Below, one piece after another: positions 52,916 to 63,100 of a stretch of DNA of 64,000 nucleotides. The notes beneath the pieces are model-generated. The model made no database searches and was not told the DNA's origin. It worked only from the letters and a program-made list of their open reading frames with translations. Within the stretch, counting starts at the first letter, position 1. The number at the start of each line of letters is the position of its first letter. The position numbers were made by a program, and so were the translations under genes. The stretch is from Caryophanales bacterium UBA5026. Lineage in GTDB: Bacteria > Bacillota_I > Bacilli_A > RF39 > UBA660. Location: positions 1 through 64,000 of the forward strand of contig DICM01000019.1 in assembly GCA_002416285.1 (NCBI GenBank), given 5' to 3'.

Positions 52916-54571
52916 ATGAAACAAAAAAATGGTTTTACGTTGATTGAATTATTAGCGGTTATTGTAATTCTTGCAATTATTGCTTTAATTGCAACACCAA
53001 TGATTTTAAGTGTAATTGATAGCGCAAAAAAAGGTGCTGTCGAATCAAGTACCTACGGATACATTGATGCAATTGAGAAATCAGATCTACAAGATATGAT
53101 CGATACAGGAACTTATCAAACGAAAAAAGATGGAACCTACGATTTAAATACGATTGGAACAGTAAACTATAAAGGAAAAAGCCCAGCATTAATTTGTGTA
53201 CTTATGAAAGATGGGAGTGTTGAATCTGGATATTTTAAATTTGACTCTTATATTGTCGAGTATAAGAATGGAAAAGCAAAAGTAAACAGTGATTTAACAA
53301 CAGTTGATTGTACGGTGACAGCTAGTGACTCTGCATTCAATATAACAAAAGGAGTGAATGCCCCACAATTAACAGAAGGTATGACACCGATTAAATGGGT
53401 TAATGGGGTGGAGACAGTGACCACAGCTGATGATCCAGAATGGTATGACTATAATAATAAATTATGGGCAAATGTAAAGACGAAAGACGGATCTTACTGG
53501 GTATGGATACCAAGGTATGCTTATAAAATCACAAGTGGATATCATTCTAGTACTAAAGGTACAATTGATGTAAAATTCTTAAAAGGAACAAGTGATATAG
53601 CTGTTGATAATACAAAGATTGAAAACAGTGGATATGTAGCTGGAACAAAAGATACCTCAATGCATTATTTTACCCATCCAGCATTTCAAAATGATATTAA
53701 TAGATATGGTTATTGGGTAGCAAAATTTGAACCGAGTGTCGCAGATCAAACAGATACGTGTTATACAAGTCCGAGTTCTGCAAATTGTAATAAATCAACT
53801 TTAACAATTAAAATAATACCAAATGTAAGTAGTTACCTTAGTATTAGTGTTAAAAACGCCTATAACACAAGTGTAGCAATGAAAATAAAGAGAAACATTT
53901 ATGGATGGAATGAAAATCAAGTTGATTCTCATATGGTAACAAGCCTAGAATGGGGAGCAATCTATTATTTAACTTTATCGATATATGGAGCGAATACAAA
54001 TGAGGTTTATATCAATAATAGCAATACATATATAACGGGATGCGCGGGAAATACAGCTTCTGCGACAGCTTATAATGGGTGTCAAAATGCTTATAATACA
54101 GAGATAGGAGTAAAAGCAAGTACAACTTGGAATATTACAGGAGTTTATGATATGAGTGGTGGAGCTTATGAGAGAACAATGGCAGTCTATAATAACTTAT
54201 TAGGTATGAGTGAATTTACAGCTGAAGAATATAACCGTTTACCTAGTGACCACATTACAAAATATACAACATCTAATGCTAATTTATTGGAAGATAAAGG
54301 AATGGATTATGATGCAACAGTGTACGGTGATGGAGTATATGAAACAAGTAGTGGTGCATATCGTTTAAGTAGCCAAAGAGGATGGGTTGGAATAGAACAA
54401 GGGGAATGGGGTAAAGAAGAGAGTTATCTACCATATGTCTATGGACCATGGATTATCCGTGGTGGGTACTTTAATAGCACCACAGGAGCTGGTATTGGAG
54501 GATTCAATAATCCAGATGGTAGCACTTTCAGTTACGCTTCATTTCGCCCTATAGTTTCATCTCTACAATAG
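52916..54571 (+). CDS. Pilin-signal surface protein with C-type-lectin/FGE-like ectodomain
   Basis: A 551-residue protein. Residues 1-35 are a classic type IV pilin signal (KNGFTLIELLAVIVILAIIALIATP), here cut as NGFTLIELLAVIVILA, followed by a pilin-like region (about 36-140). From about 150 it matches the protein at 38836: TPIKWV.GVETVTT, WVWIPRYAYKITSGYHSS, ITGCAGNTAS, YDMSGGAYERTMAVYN and the C-terminal W..RGG......FRPIVS block. The lectin-like C-terminal 70 residues are the most diverged part between the two. AGAAGGAAG ribosome site. Confidence 0.8.
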   Translation: MKQKNGFTLIELLAVIVILAIIALIATPMILSVIDSAKKGAVESSTYGYIDAIEKSDLQDMIDTGTYQTKKDGTYDLNTIGTVNYKGKSPALICVLMKDGSVESGYFKFDSYIVEYKNGKAKVNSDLTTVDCTVTASDSAFNITKGVNAPQLTEGMTPIKWVNGVETVTTADDPEWYDYNNKLWANVKTKDGSYWVWIPRYAYKITSGYHSSTKGTIDVKFLKGTSDIAVDNTKIENSGYVAGTKDTSMHYFTHPAFQNDINRYGYWVAKFEPSVADQTDTCYTSPSSANCNKSTLTIKIIPNVSSYLSISVKNAYNTSVAMKIKRNIYGWNENQVDSHMVTSLEWGAIYYLTLSIYGANTNEVYINNSNTYITGCAGNTASATAYNGCQNAYNTEIGVKASTTWNITGVYDMSGGAYERTMAVYNNLLGMSEFTAEEYNRLPSDHITKYTTSNANLLEDKGMDYDATVYGDGVYETSSGAYRLSSQRGWVGIEQGEWGKEESYLPYVYGPWIIRGGYFNSTTGAGIGGFNNPDGSTFSYASFRPIVSSLQ

Positions 54572-54644
54572 TTTCCAAAAGGATCTTTCTGAGTAAATAG
54601 ATTTTATTCAGTAGTAAAATGACCACACTAGAGTTTATATTTTT

Positions 54645-54678
54645 AATAGCAGTACTATTGGTTACTTGCTATTTTTTT
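54645..54678 (+). terminator. Terminator after the pilin-lectin gene
   Basis: AATAGCA (54645-54651) pairs with TGCTATT (54667-54673), extended inside by GTA/TAC, then T7. The rest of the interval to 54785 holds nothing recognisable apart from an AT-rich probable promoter (GGTAAAAT near 54760). Confidence 0.6.
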
Positions 54679-54785
54679 GTGAATGAAAACAAAATGTCTA
54701 AAAATGAGAAATCCAACCAAATCCATATTATTTTTGGTAACAAATATCATATTTTATGGTAAAATATTGAACGGAGATGATTATT

Positions 54786-57638
54786 ATGAAACCGACGATT
54801 CTTTGTATTTTAGATGGTGTTGGATTCCGTGAGGAAATCCATGGAAATGCTGTCAAACAAGCAAATATGAAGACCTTTAATAAATTAATGGAAGAATACC
54901 CACATAGTTTGCTAGAAGCAAGTGGTGAATTAGTGGGATTACCAGCAGGTCAAATGGGCAATAGTGAAGTTGGGCACATGAACATTGGTGCAGGCAGAAT
55001 TGTGTATCAACCACTACAACTAATTAATGAGATGATAAAAGATCAGTCTTTTTATGATAACGAAGAATTAAAAAAGGCTATGAATCATGCAAAGGAAAAT
55101 CACTCTAGATTACATCTATTTGGATTACTTTCTGATGGAGGTATTCATTCGAGCATCAACCATTTATTTGCTCTTTTAGATATGTGTAAAAAAGAAGGCG
55201 TAGAAGAAGTCTATCTGCATATGTTTATGGATGGAAGAGATACTCTTCCTGATGTCGCTTTGACTTACCTAAAACGATTAGAAGAAAAATGTAAGGAATT
55301 ACATCTTGGTAAGTTAGCATCAATATCAGGGAGATACTATGCGATGGACCGAGACAATCGTTGGGATCGTATCGAGAAAGCATATCGTGCGATTGTAGAT
55401 GGTGAAGGAGAAACTTACACAAATTATGAAGAAGCGATTCGTCATAACTACGAACAAAATAAACTAGATGAGTTTATTATTCCAGCTGTTTTCCACAAAG
55501 AAGGAACTGTGCAAGAAAATGACGCGATGATTTTATTTAATTTTCGTCCAGATCGCGCAAGAGAATTATTTAAAGCTTTGACAAATCCTGAGTTCAATGA
55601 ATTTGATCATACAGAATTTCATAATGTCCCATTAGTAACGATGATGCCAGTAAGTGATGAGGTGATTGGAGCACCTGCTTTTGAACTTCAAAAATTAACA
55701 AACACTTTAGGAGAATATGTAAGTGGATTTGGTAAAAAGCAGTTACGCATTGCTGAAACAGAGAAATATGCTCACGTTACTTACTTCTTCGATGGAGGAA
55801 TCGAAAAGGATTTACCAAACTGCAAACGAGTTTTAATTCCATCACCTAAAGTAGCAACTTACGACCTACAACCAGAAATGAGTGCCAATGAATTAACAGA
55901 TCAATTAATAAAAGAACTAGATCAAGATTACGATCTTGTTATTTTAAACTTTGCTAATGGAGATATGGTTGGACATACAGGTGATATGAATGCAACGATA
56001 AAGGCATTGGAAACAGTGGATCAATGTTTAAGCAGAATCCAAGAAAAAATCGACGAGTTGGGTGGTGTATTAGTTGTTACAGCAGATCATGGAAACAGTG
56101 ATGTTATGCTGGATGAAGAAGAGCATGTTATAACATCACATTCTACAAGCAAAGTTCCATTTATTGTAACGAAGAAAGATATTTCACTCAAAGACGGTAA
56201 ATTAGGCGATATAGCACCTACCTTATTAACTTTGATGGAGTTACCTATTCCAAAAGAAATGTCTGGACAAAATTTGATTGAACAACAGGTGTTACCCAGG
56301 CGCAAACCATTAAAAAAATTAAGTAAGGAATTCATATTTATTGTTTTATCAATCATTTCGATACTTACATTTTTATGTTTTTATGGATATCGTTTTTTTC
56401 ACTATCGTAATTTAGAACTTCATCCTCCTAAGACAGATCGTACTCTAGCTACTAAATTACTGGATGCAGAGCATTTGAAAGAAGGAAATTTAGTCAAGGA
56501 TGGAAAAGATTATCGCTATACTGGAGCTCTGAATAATAATTATGTTTGGTATTCTGGTAGACTTTGGAGAATTGTAGAGATTTATGAAGATAAAAAGATA
56601 AAGTTAGTTAGCGAGGATTCTATAACTTCACTGGTTTGGGATTCTTCTAGCAACGATTATTTAACCTCTAATATTCGTTCTTATTTAAATACTACCGACG
56701 AACCTAATTCTGGAGTTATCTATCGTAGTCTTTCAAAACAAGAAATTTATTTAACAACGGCTGATTCCTGTATTGATACTATAAAAGATAGTAAAAGCAC
56801 GTGTAAAAAAACTGTGAATGATCCCGTTACTTTATTAACTTATTCAGATTATGTTTTATCTGGAGGGAATGAAGGTTATCTAAATAATGGAAATTATTTT
56901 TGGCTATTAAACCCTTCTGAAGATGGAGTATGGTATGTCTTTGGAGAAGGTGGAATCAAAAGCAAAAGTAATGATTCGGAAAAGTCTCTTTATGGAATAA
57001 GACCTGTTATCTATTTAAATAGTACAGTAAACTTTAAAAATGGAGATGGAACAGAATCTAATCCATATACTATCGAAGATATAACTACATCTACTCTAGT
57101 TAATAAGAGTATTGGAGAGTATGTATCTTATAGTGGTTATCTTTTTCGAATTTTGGCGAAAAATGGCGAAGGCGTAAAATTATTAAAAGAAGAACCTATT
57201 TCTTATAATGGTGAATTAGTTTCAAAAGTGTTTTCTAAAACAAGTACGAGTTATAATCCAAATGAATGGGATAGTATTGCTTACTACTTAAATAAAACCT
57301 TTTATAAAGACTTAAAGAACAAAGAATATTTGATTAAGGGGACTTGGTATAGAGGTGCTTACAATAAAGAAACTGGATATGATTATAAAACAATCTATAG
57401 TGATCCTATAAAGGCATATATTGGCCTTCCACAATTAGATGAAATTACATTTCATAAAGAAGCCTTATTAACTATGACACAGGTTGATAATGACCTTTTA
57501 TATGTGGTTAAAAGTAATGGGAGTGGGTATACACTATCTTTAGATGAAGAAAGTATCATTTATCCAGCACTTTATTTAAAAAGTGATTTACAAATAACAG
57601 GAGGTGACGGAAGTAAGGGGAATCCTTATACATTATGA
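54786..57638 (+). CDS. gpmI: Phosphoglycerate mutase (cofactor-independent) fused to a membrane anchor and two surface modules
   Basis: A 950-residue protein. Residues 1-500 are a complete iPGM: catalytic Ser in GQMGNSEVGHMNIGAGR (about 62), DGRDT, RYYAMDRDNRWDR, FRPDRARE, NFANGDMVGHTG and VTADHGNSD. Normally it stops near residue 510; here the frame runs on through a basic linker (RRKPLKKLSK), a membrane helix (about 515-538) and two modules (about 560-762 and 765-950), each with a VWYSGRLWRI or VSYSGYLFRI start and a GDGTxxNPYT end (DUF6273-like). No stop and no ribosome site lies at the junction. The enzyme should be cytoplasmic and the modules outside. It overlaps the next gene by 4 bp. 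Confidence 0.88.
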   Translation: MKPTILCILDGVGFREEIHGNAVKQANMKTFNKLMEEYPHSLLEASGELVGLPAGQMGNSEVGHMNIGAGRIVYQPLQLINEMIKDQSFYDNEELKKAMNHAKENHSRLHLFGLLSDGGIHSSINHLFALLDMCKKEGVEEVYLHMFMDGRDTLPDVALTYLKRLEEKCKELHLGKLASISGRYYAMDRDNRWDRIEKAYRAIVDGEGETYTNYEEAIRHNYEQNKLDEFIIPAVFHKEGTVQENDAMILFNFRPDRARELFKALTNPEFNEFDHTEFHNVPLVTMMPVSDEVIGAPAFELQKLTNTLGEYVSGFGKKQLRIAETEKYAHVTYFFDGGIEKDLPNCKRVLIPSPKVATYDLQPEMSANELTDQLIKELDQDYDLVILNFANGDMVGHTGDMNATIKALETVDQCLSRIQEKIDELGGVLVVTADHGNSDVMLDEEEHVITSHSTSKVPFIVTKKDISLKDGKLGDIAPTLLTLMELPIPKEMSGQNLIEQQVLPRRKPLKKLSKEFIFIVLSIISILTFLCFYGYRFFHYRNLELHPPKTDRTLATKLLDAEHLKEGNLVKDGKDYRYTGALNNNYVWYSGRLWRIVEIYEDKKIKLVSEDSITSLVWDSSSNDYLTSNIRSYLNTTDEPNSGVIYRSLSKQEIYLTTADSCIDTIKDSKSTCKKTVNDPVTLLTYSDYVLSGGNEGYLNNGNYFWLLNPSEDGVWYVFGEGGIKSKSNDSEKSLYGIRPVIYLNSTVNFKNGDGTESNPYTIEDITTSTLVNKSIGEYVSYSGYLFRILAKNGEGVKLLKEEPISYNGELVSKVFSKTSTSYNPNEWDSIAYYLNKTFYKDLKNKEYLIKGTWYRGAYNKETGYDYKTIYSDPIKAYIGLPQLDEITFHKEALLTMTQVDNDLLYVVKSNGSGYTLSLDEESIIYPALYLKSDLQITGGDGSKGNPYTL

Positions 57639-58651
57639 AAAAGAAAAATAAAATAGCAATTTTTACTTTAATCTTTATTGACCTTTGTATCATGATGTTT
57701 CTTTTTTTGAGTTACGGACCAATTAATTATTTCCGTGATCTTTTGATTACAACAGCGATGTCAACCAAGAGTCATAAGTATCTCGCATATACTCTATATG
57801 ATGATGGAACAATTCTATCGGTATTAAAAAATAATTATACAAAAGAAATAACAGATGATACTGATACAAGTCATATTAAATTAACAGACATTAAAGAACA
57901 AGATAATTATGATTCAAAATATGAGGAACAGATCTTAAAGAAAGATGAAGAGAATGATCTTTATAAAGTAATTTCACTTAGTGGAAATGGATACAAAGGA
58001 TATGTAGTAGCAATCTATGATCCCACTAGAATATCACTAGTAACTTCAAAATATTTAGGATCAAGTGGTCAGTTTTTAAATACGATGGCAAAAGAACAAA
58101 GTGCGAAAGTAGCGATTAATGCTGCTGGATTTGTCGATATTGGTGGAGCTGGTGATGGAGGAACTCCGACTGGACAAATGATTCAAAATGGTAAACTGAT
58201 ATGGAATGGTGCCGCAACTGGCTGGGGCGGAGGACTGGCAGGATTTACCAAAGATGGTATTTTGATGCTGACACATAGTAATGCTGCAGAAGCAATCAAA
58301 TCCGGAATGGTCGATGGTGTTGAATTTGGACCATTTCTTGTGGTAAATGGACAAGCTGCTGAGATAAAAGGTAACGGTGGAAGAGGTGTTCATCCACGTA
58401 CTATTTTAGCGCAACGACAAGATGGTATCGTTCTATTCTTTATTATCGATGGAAGACAACCTGGTTACAGTATTGGCATTAGTTTAGCTGATATGACAGA
58501 TTTATTATTAAAATACAAAGCTTATAATGCAGTAAATTTAGATGGTGGAGCTTCTAGTAGCCTAAATATTAATGGAAAAATAATAAATAAACCATGCGCA
58601 GTGAGTGCTACTGGAGAAAGACCAATCCCTGCTGCTTGGATGTTAAAATAA
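57635..58651 (+). CDS. Membrane-anchored phosphodiester glycosidase (NAGPA-like)
   Basis: A 338-residue protein with an N-terminal membrane anchor (about 8-28) and a NAGPA/DUF2233 domain: AINAAGFVDIGG, GVEFGPFLVVNG, HPRTILAQRQDG, IDGRQPGYSIG and NLDGGASSSL. Such enzymes cleave GlcNAc-phosphodiester or related bonds in exopolysaccharide metabolism outside the membrane. It is coupled (ATGA overlap) to the gpmI fusion gene. Its terminator has been split by an IS element. Confidence 0.85.
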   Translation: MKKKNKIAIFTLIFIDLCIMMFLFLSYGPINYFRDLLITTAMSTKSHKYLAYTLYDDGTILSVLKNNYTKEITDDTDTSHIKLTDIKEQDNYDSKYEEQILKKDEENDLYKVISLSGNGYKGYVVAIYDPTRISLVTSKYLGSSGQFLNTMAKEQSAKVAINAAGFVDIGGAGDGGTPTGQMIQNGKLIWNGAATGWGGGLAGFTKDGILMLTHSNAAEAIKSGMVDGVEFGPFLVVNGQAAEIKGNGGRGVHPRTILAQRQDGIVLFFIIDGRQPGYSIGISLADMTDLLLKYKAYNAVNLDGGASSSLNINGKIINKPCAVSATGERPIPAAWMLK

Positions 58652-58659
58652 GAGTCAAT
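58652..58659 (+). terminator. Left arm of a terminator split by the IS element
   Basis: Left arm (about 58650-58659, AAGAGTCAAT) and right arm (60010-60020, ATTGACTCTTTT plus T's) are complementary; joined without the IS they form GAGTC-AATT-GACTC followed by T6, a normal terminator for the glycosidase gene. Confidence 0.65.
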
Positions 58660-58673
58660 TGAAGTGATACATT

Positions 58674-58713
58674 AAAAGTAGACAAGAGAAAAAAACTCAG
58701 TCTACTTTTTTGT
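58674..58713 (+). terminator. Terminator hairpin inside the IS left end
   Basis: AAAAGTAGAC (58674-58683) pairs with GTCTACTTTT (58700-58709), then T's. It would stop transcription entering the transposase genes. Confidence 0.65.
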
Positions 58714-58743
58714 ATGGTAAAATTTTAATAAGGAGTTGATTTT

Positions 58744-59058
58744 ATGGCAAGACCAAGTGGAACTAAAAATGTAATGAGAACCCCTGAAGAAAAAGAAAAA
58801 ATAGTACTTGAATATTTAAACACTAAATGTAGTCAACAAACAATTGCTGAAAAGTATGAAATAATGAGAAGAGTACTGCAACAATGGATACAAAAATATG
58901 AACAGTACGGAATTGTTGGATTAAAATCAAAAACAGGGAAACATCAAAATTCTAATGCAGGAAAATATAATCGACATCCATCTGAAGAAGAAAAATTGAA
59001 ACAGAAAATAACAAGGTTGGAAATCGAGGTAGCCCGATTAAAAAAGGTTATCAGGTGA
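58744..59058 (+). CDS. IS3-family transposase OrfA
   Basis: A 104-residue protein with an N-terminal helix-turn-helix (CSQQTIAEKYEI, about 34-45; VLQQWIQKYEQYG) and a C-terminal leucine-zipper-like region (LKQKITRLEIEVARLKK). It ends early at TGA: the A run at 59040-59045 has six A's, and with seven the frame would continue KGYQVKGVG to a TAA at 59112-59114, overlapping orfB in the -1 frame as usual for the family. Confidence 0.85.
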   Translation: MARPSGTKNVMRTPEEKEKIVLEYLNTKCSQQTIAEKYEIMRRVLQQWIQKYEQYGIVGLKSKTGKHQNSNAGKYNRHPSEEEKLKQKITRLEIEVARLKKVIR

Positions 59059-59971
59059 AAGGAGTTGGGGATCAAAAGGAATACGTTACTATATTCGATG
59101 TGAATATGAAATAATTGACTATTTTAGTAATAATTATTCTATAACTACTCTTTGTAAGTTAATGTCAGTAAGTAAATCGGGTTTCTATAAATGGAAATAT
59201 AGGAAATCTAACCCATCAACAAGAGAATTATCCAGGCAAGAAAATGTCAGACTGATAAAAGAAGTCCATAATAGACATCCTTCACATGGTTACGGATGGA
59301 TAAATGCTTTTATTAAAAATAAATACGGAAAGGTTTTTAGTGATAATTATGTTCATCGAATCTGTAAATATGAAGGTATTCGGTCCCAAGGCAAACATTA
59401 TCGATGGAAAAATCCAGGAGAAGAACAATATAAATCCAATAATTTAATTTGGAATGAGTGGAGTTGTTTAACTAGACCATTAGAGGTAATCGTTTCTGAT
59501 ATGACGGCATTTCGTGTAAAAGGAATTTACTATGAATTAGCATTGTACTTTGATGCATGGAACAAAGAAATCATTGGTTATGGTCTTGATTCCAGAAAAG
59601 GAAGTACAAAAACATATTATGAAGGCTTGTACCAAGTTTTAGACAAAATAAAAGACCAAACCACTGATCTAGTAATTCTACACACAGATCAAGGATCGGT
59701 CTACGCATCGAAGTCATACAATGACCTCGTAGAAAATTATAACATAGAAAGGTCTATGAGTCGAGCTGGAACTCTAACTGATAATCCCGTTAACGAATCC
59801 TTAAATGGTTGGATTAAAGAGGAGTTGTATATTGATTTTGATTTAAAACATTGTAATAATGTATCAAGATTAATTGAAAAATATATTTACTATTTTAATA
59901 ATGAACGGCCTTCCTATGCCTTAAACTATAAAACCCCAATTCAATTTAAACATGAATTAGGGTTTCTATGA
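59042..59971 (+). CDS. IS3-family transposase OrfB (DDE integrase)
   Basis: Open from 59042; the first ATG is at 59162, giving 269 residues, but it is normally made by -1 frameshifting from OrfA. N-terminal SKSGFYKW segment and HGYGWINAF (HTH_21), then the DDE catalytic core: Asp in VIVSDMTAF, Asp in LHTDQGSVYAS and Glu in NPVNESLNGWIKEEL. Ends with NERPSYALNYKTPIQF. Confidence 0.88.
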   Translation, partial: KRLSGERSWGSKGIRYYIRCEYEIIDYFSNNYSITTLCKLMSVSKSGFYKWKYRKSNPSTRELSRQENVRLIKEVHNRHPSHGYGWINAFIKNKYGKVFSDNYVHRICKYEGIRSQGKHYRWKNPGEEQYKSNNLIWNEWSCLTRPLEVIVSDMTAFRVKGIYYELALYFDAWNKEIIGYGLDSRKGSTKTYYEGLYQVLDKIKDQTTDLVILHTDQGSVYASKSYNDLVENYNIERSMSRAGTLTDNPVNESLNGWIKEELYIDFDLKHCNNVSRLIEKYIYYFNNERPSYALNYKTPIQFKHELGFL

Positions 59972-60058
59972 GTTTTTTATAAACTGTCTACTTTTGCTTG
60001 ACTAGTTCAATTGACTCTTTTTTACTTTTCTTTTAAACCCTAAATTGGTCTATAAATG

Positions 60059-60087
60059 TTGTTTTTCATACTAGAAAATGGTATCAT
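60059..60087 (+). promoter_or_regulatory. Promoter of the giant pilin-signal gene
   Basis: TTGTTT (60059-60064), a 17-bp spacer and TATCAT (60082-60087) with upstream TG, 27 bp before the start. Confidence 0.5.
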
Positions 60088-60114
60088 AAAGAAGTATAGG
60101 GTAAGGTGTCAAGT

Positions 60115-63100
60115 ATGAAGAAAAATGGATTTACATTAATTGAATTGTTAGCGGTAATTGTGATAGTAGGAGTGTTATCCTTAATCGCAACTCCAGTTAT
60201 TTTAGGAGTGATTGAGAGTGCTCGAAGAGGAGCAGCTGTCAATAGTACTTACGGTTATGTGGAGGCAATTGAAAAGTCTAGTCTTCAAGATATGATTGAT
60301 AAAAGTGAATATATCACGAAGAAAGATGGAACCTATAGTGCAGAGACAATTAAACCTGTAAAATATAAGGGAAACGATCCAGTCGATGTATGTGTAACCA
60401 TTCAAAATGGAGAAGTTTACTCTGGTTCATTTCAGTTTGGCAAATATGTTGTTGATTATGAAGATGGAAAAGCAGCGATTAATGATGAAAAAGAAAATGC
60501 AGGTTGTGGAGGAAATAGTGAGAATCCAGAAGAGAAACCAAAAGATAGTGATGATTTAAAAGAAGACACCAAAGTAAAAAATGGAGAGAATTATTATATC
60601 GGAGCAAACCCAAAGAACTGGGTCTTATTTGGTAGGGCCGATGAGAGTGATAGTAGTAGTCTACTAATGTGGCGAATTATCAAGATTGATAAAAACGGAA
60701 TTAAGATGGTCTATGAAGGAATCCAAAATGGAGAGAATGTACCGTTAGAGGATGGAAGAGCATTGTTAAATGGAACGATGGGAGTTGCTTGGAATAGTAA
60801 TGGTACAAACCTTTGGAATGAGAGTGATTTAAAAGAGAAACTAACTAGTTGGTTATCCAGAATTGCAGTAGTAGATATGAGTAAATATGTTGAAAGTACA
60901 ACATGGAATATTGGAGGAATACCTGATCTTAATCCAACGACATTAAGAACCTTTTTAGAGTATGGGAATATTGATAGTAATGGATTAGGAGGAACATATC
61001 AAGGAATCACGGATACGAAAAGTCCAATTGGAATGATAAGTCCATGGGATTATATGTATACGAGTAGTAATGAGGAATGTAGTAAGAGTTATGTATCAGC
61101 AGGAACAAGTAATGAGTGTTCACTTGATAGTGAAGGAAGATTAAATAACTTTTTATATAAAAACAAATATTCTTATTGGACGATGAATGCAGTAAATAGT
61201 GCAAGTGATCAAGCATGGAATATCACGAATTCAGGAATTATTGCCAGTAGACAAGTGAACTATAGTATTTATTCTGTAAGACCAGTATTAAATTTAAAAC
61301 TTGATACGAAGTTTGTTACTGGCGATGGAAGTATTGAAAATCCATATATCGTAGAAGATTATCTAGCAAATCTATTCGTGAAACCAGAAATCAAATTAAA
61401 TGGAGAGAAAACAGTTGTTCTTTACCAAGGAGAACAATATGTTGATGCCGGAGCAACGGCATACGACGAACAAGATGGAGATATTAGTAATAAAATTACG
61501 ACCGAAAGCAATCTGGATGTGAACAAAGTAGGAAGTTACACAATTACATATAATGTAACCGATAGTGATGGGAATAAGGCAATACCGGTAACTAGAATCG
61601 TGAAAGTAGTAGAAAAAGATACCCCAAGAATTACCTTGAATGGAGAAAATCCTAGTTATATAACAGTTGGAAATACCTATACTGAATTAGGAGCCAAAGC
61701 GATGGATCCAAACTATGGAGACATTAGTAGTTCGATTGTTATTAATGGAATTGTAGATACGAATACACTTGGAACTTATTATTTAACGTATCATGTAACG
61801 AATCAAGATGGACTAGAGGCAATACCAGTAGAACGAAGAGTGGTGGTGAAGGCATCTACTCCTAAAATTACCCTAAATGGAAGTAGCTTAGCTTTAGTAG
61901 AGGTTGGAGCTTCTTATATGGAAGAAGGAGCAATCGCTAGTGACTCAGTGGAAGGTGATTTAACAGATCGAATTAGAATCACTGGAAATGTAGATACCAG
62001 TATGGTTGGCATCTATCAAATCCGCTATTCTGTAACAAACTTTTATGGTGCGAATGCATATGTAGATAGAAGAATCAATGTCGTTGGGGTAGCAGGTCCC
62101 GAAATTACTTATACACCAAATGAAGAAGAAAGTGCGAAAGTAGGACAAAGTACTACAATTGAAGTAAAAAAGAAAAGTTATGATATTGATTCGAAGACAC
62201 TAAAATATTTTACTTATAATAAGGTATCAGGAGCTTTGCCTAGCTATGAGACAATAGAAGAGTTTGAACGTCTTTTTCGGACAAGTTATAAAGATAGAGA
62301 AATATTAAAAATTGGAAAAGGAACAGGAGAATACTATTTCTATGCAATGGCAAAAGATGTCTATAAAGATACAACTTATAAAGAATCAGGATTATTCCGT
62401 TTAGATAATTTTGCTCCTATCATTACATTAAATACTGGGGCAAATAGAATTTTAATTAATAGCACATATATAGATCCAGGAGCGACAGCATATGATGCCT
62501 ATTTTGATGGAGATTTAACGAATCAAATAACAGTTCAAAATAAAGTCAACACGAGTAAAGAGGGGATTTATCAAGTAATTTATAAGGTAAGTGATAGTGT
62601 TGGAAATGAAACAAAAAAAGTCCGTAATATCGAAGTCTATCATTCTGTTCCAACCATTGGGCTAATTGGAGGAAGTAAAATAAAAGTACGCTATGGTAGC
62701 AGTTACATAGATCCAGGGTATACAGCAATGGATGAGATTGATGGTGATTTAACAAGTCAGGTGAAAGTAACTGGAACTGTCGATACTTCGAGAGAAGGAA
62801 GTTATGAAGTTATATATCAAGTAAAAAACTCGTTAGGATATGAAACAACGAAGACTAGAATTGTTGAAGTATATATTCCAAGTCCAGTGATTACAATCAG
62901 AGGGGCAAATCCAGCGAAAGTGAGAGTAACGAGTACTTATAATGATGCTGGAGCAACTGCTCTTGATGAAATCGATGGGGATCTTACTAATAAGATTACT
63001 GTAATTAGTAATATTAATACTATGGTAGAAGGAACGTATGAGGTAGTTTATCATGTTACTAACAGTTTAGGAAAGACAACTACAGCAACAAGAATTGTTC

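Larger units (their letters stand above)
58660..60009 (+). mobile_element. IS3-family insertion sequence
   Basis: About 1350 bp starting TGAAGTG and ending AGTTCA (TG...CA ends), with imperfect inverted ends sharing AAAAGTAGACA and, just outside, CAATTGA. It encodes a helix-turn-helix orfA and a DDE integrase orfB in overlapping frames. The direct repeat at the junctions is either AT or AATT. orfA appears shortened by one missing base. Confidence 0.88.

Noticed and set aside
52916..54571. Diversity-generating retroelement
   Set aside because: The lectin-like end is suggestive, but no reverse transcriptase or template repeat is in the window, so only raised as a hypothesis.
58652..60020. AAGAGTCAATTGA as IS terminal inverted repeat
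   Set aside because: The outer AAGAGTCAAT/ATTGACTCTT is better explained as the two arms of the split host terminator; the IS ends were set at TG...CA.
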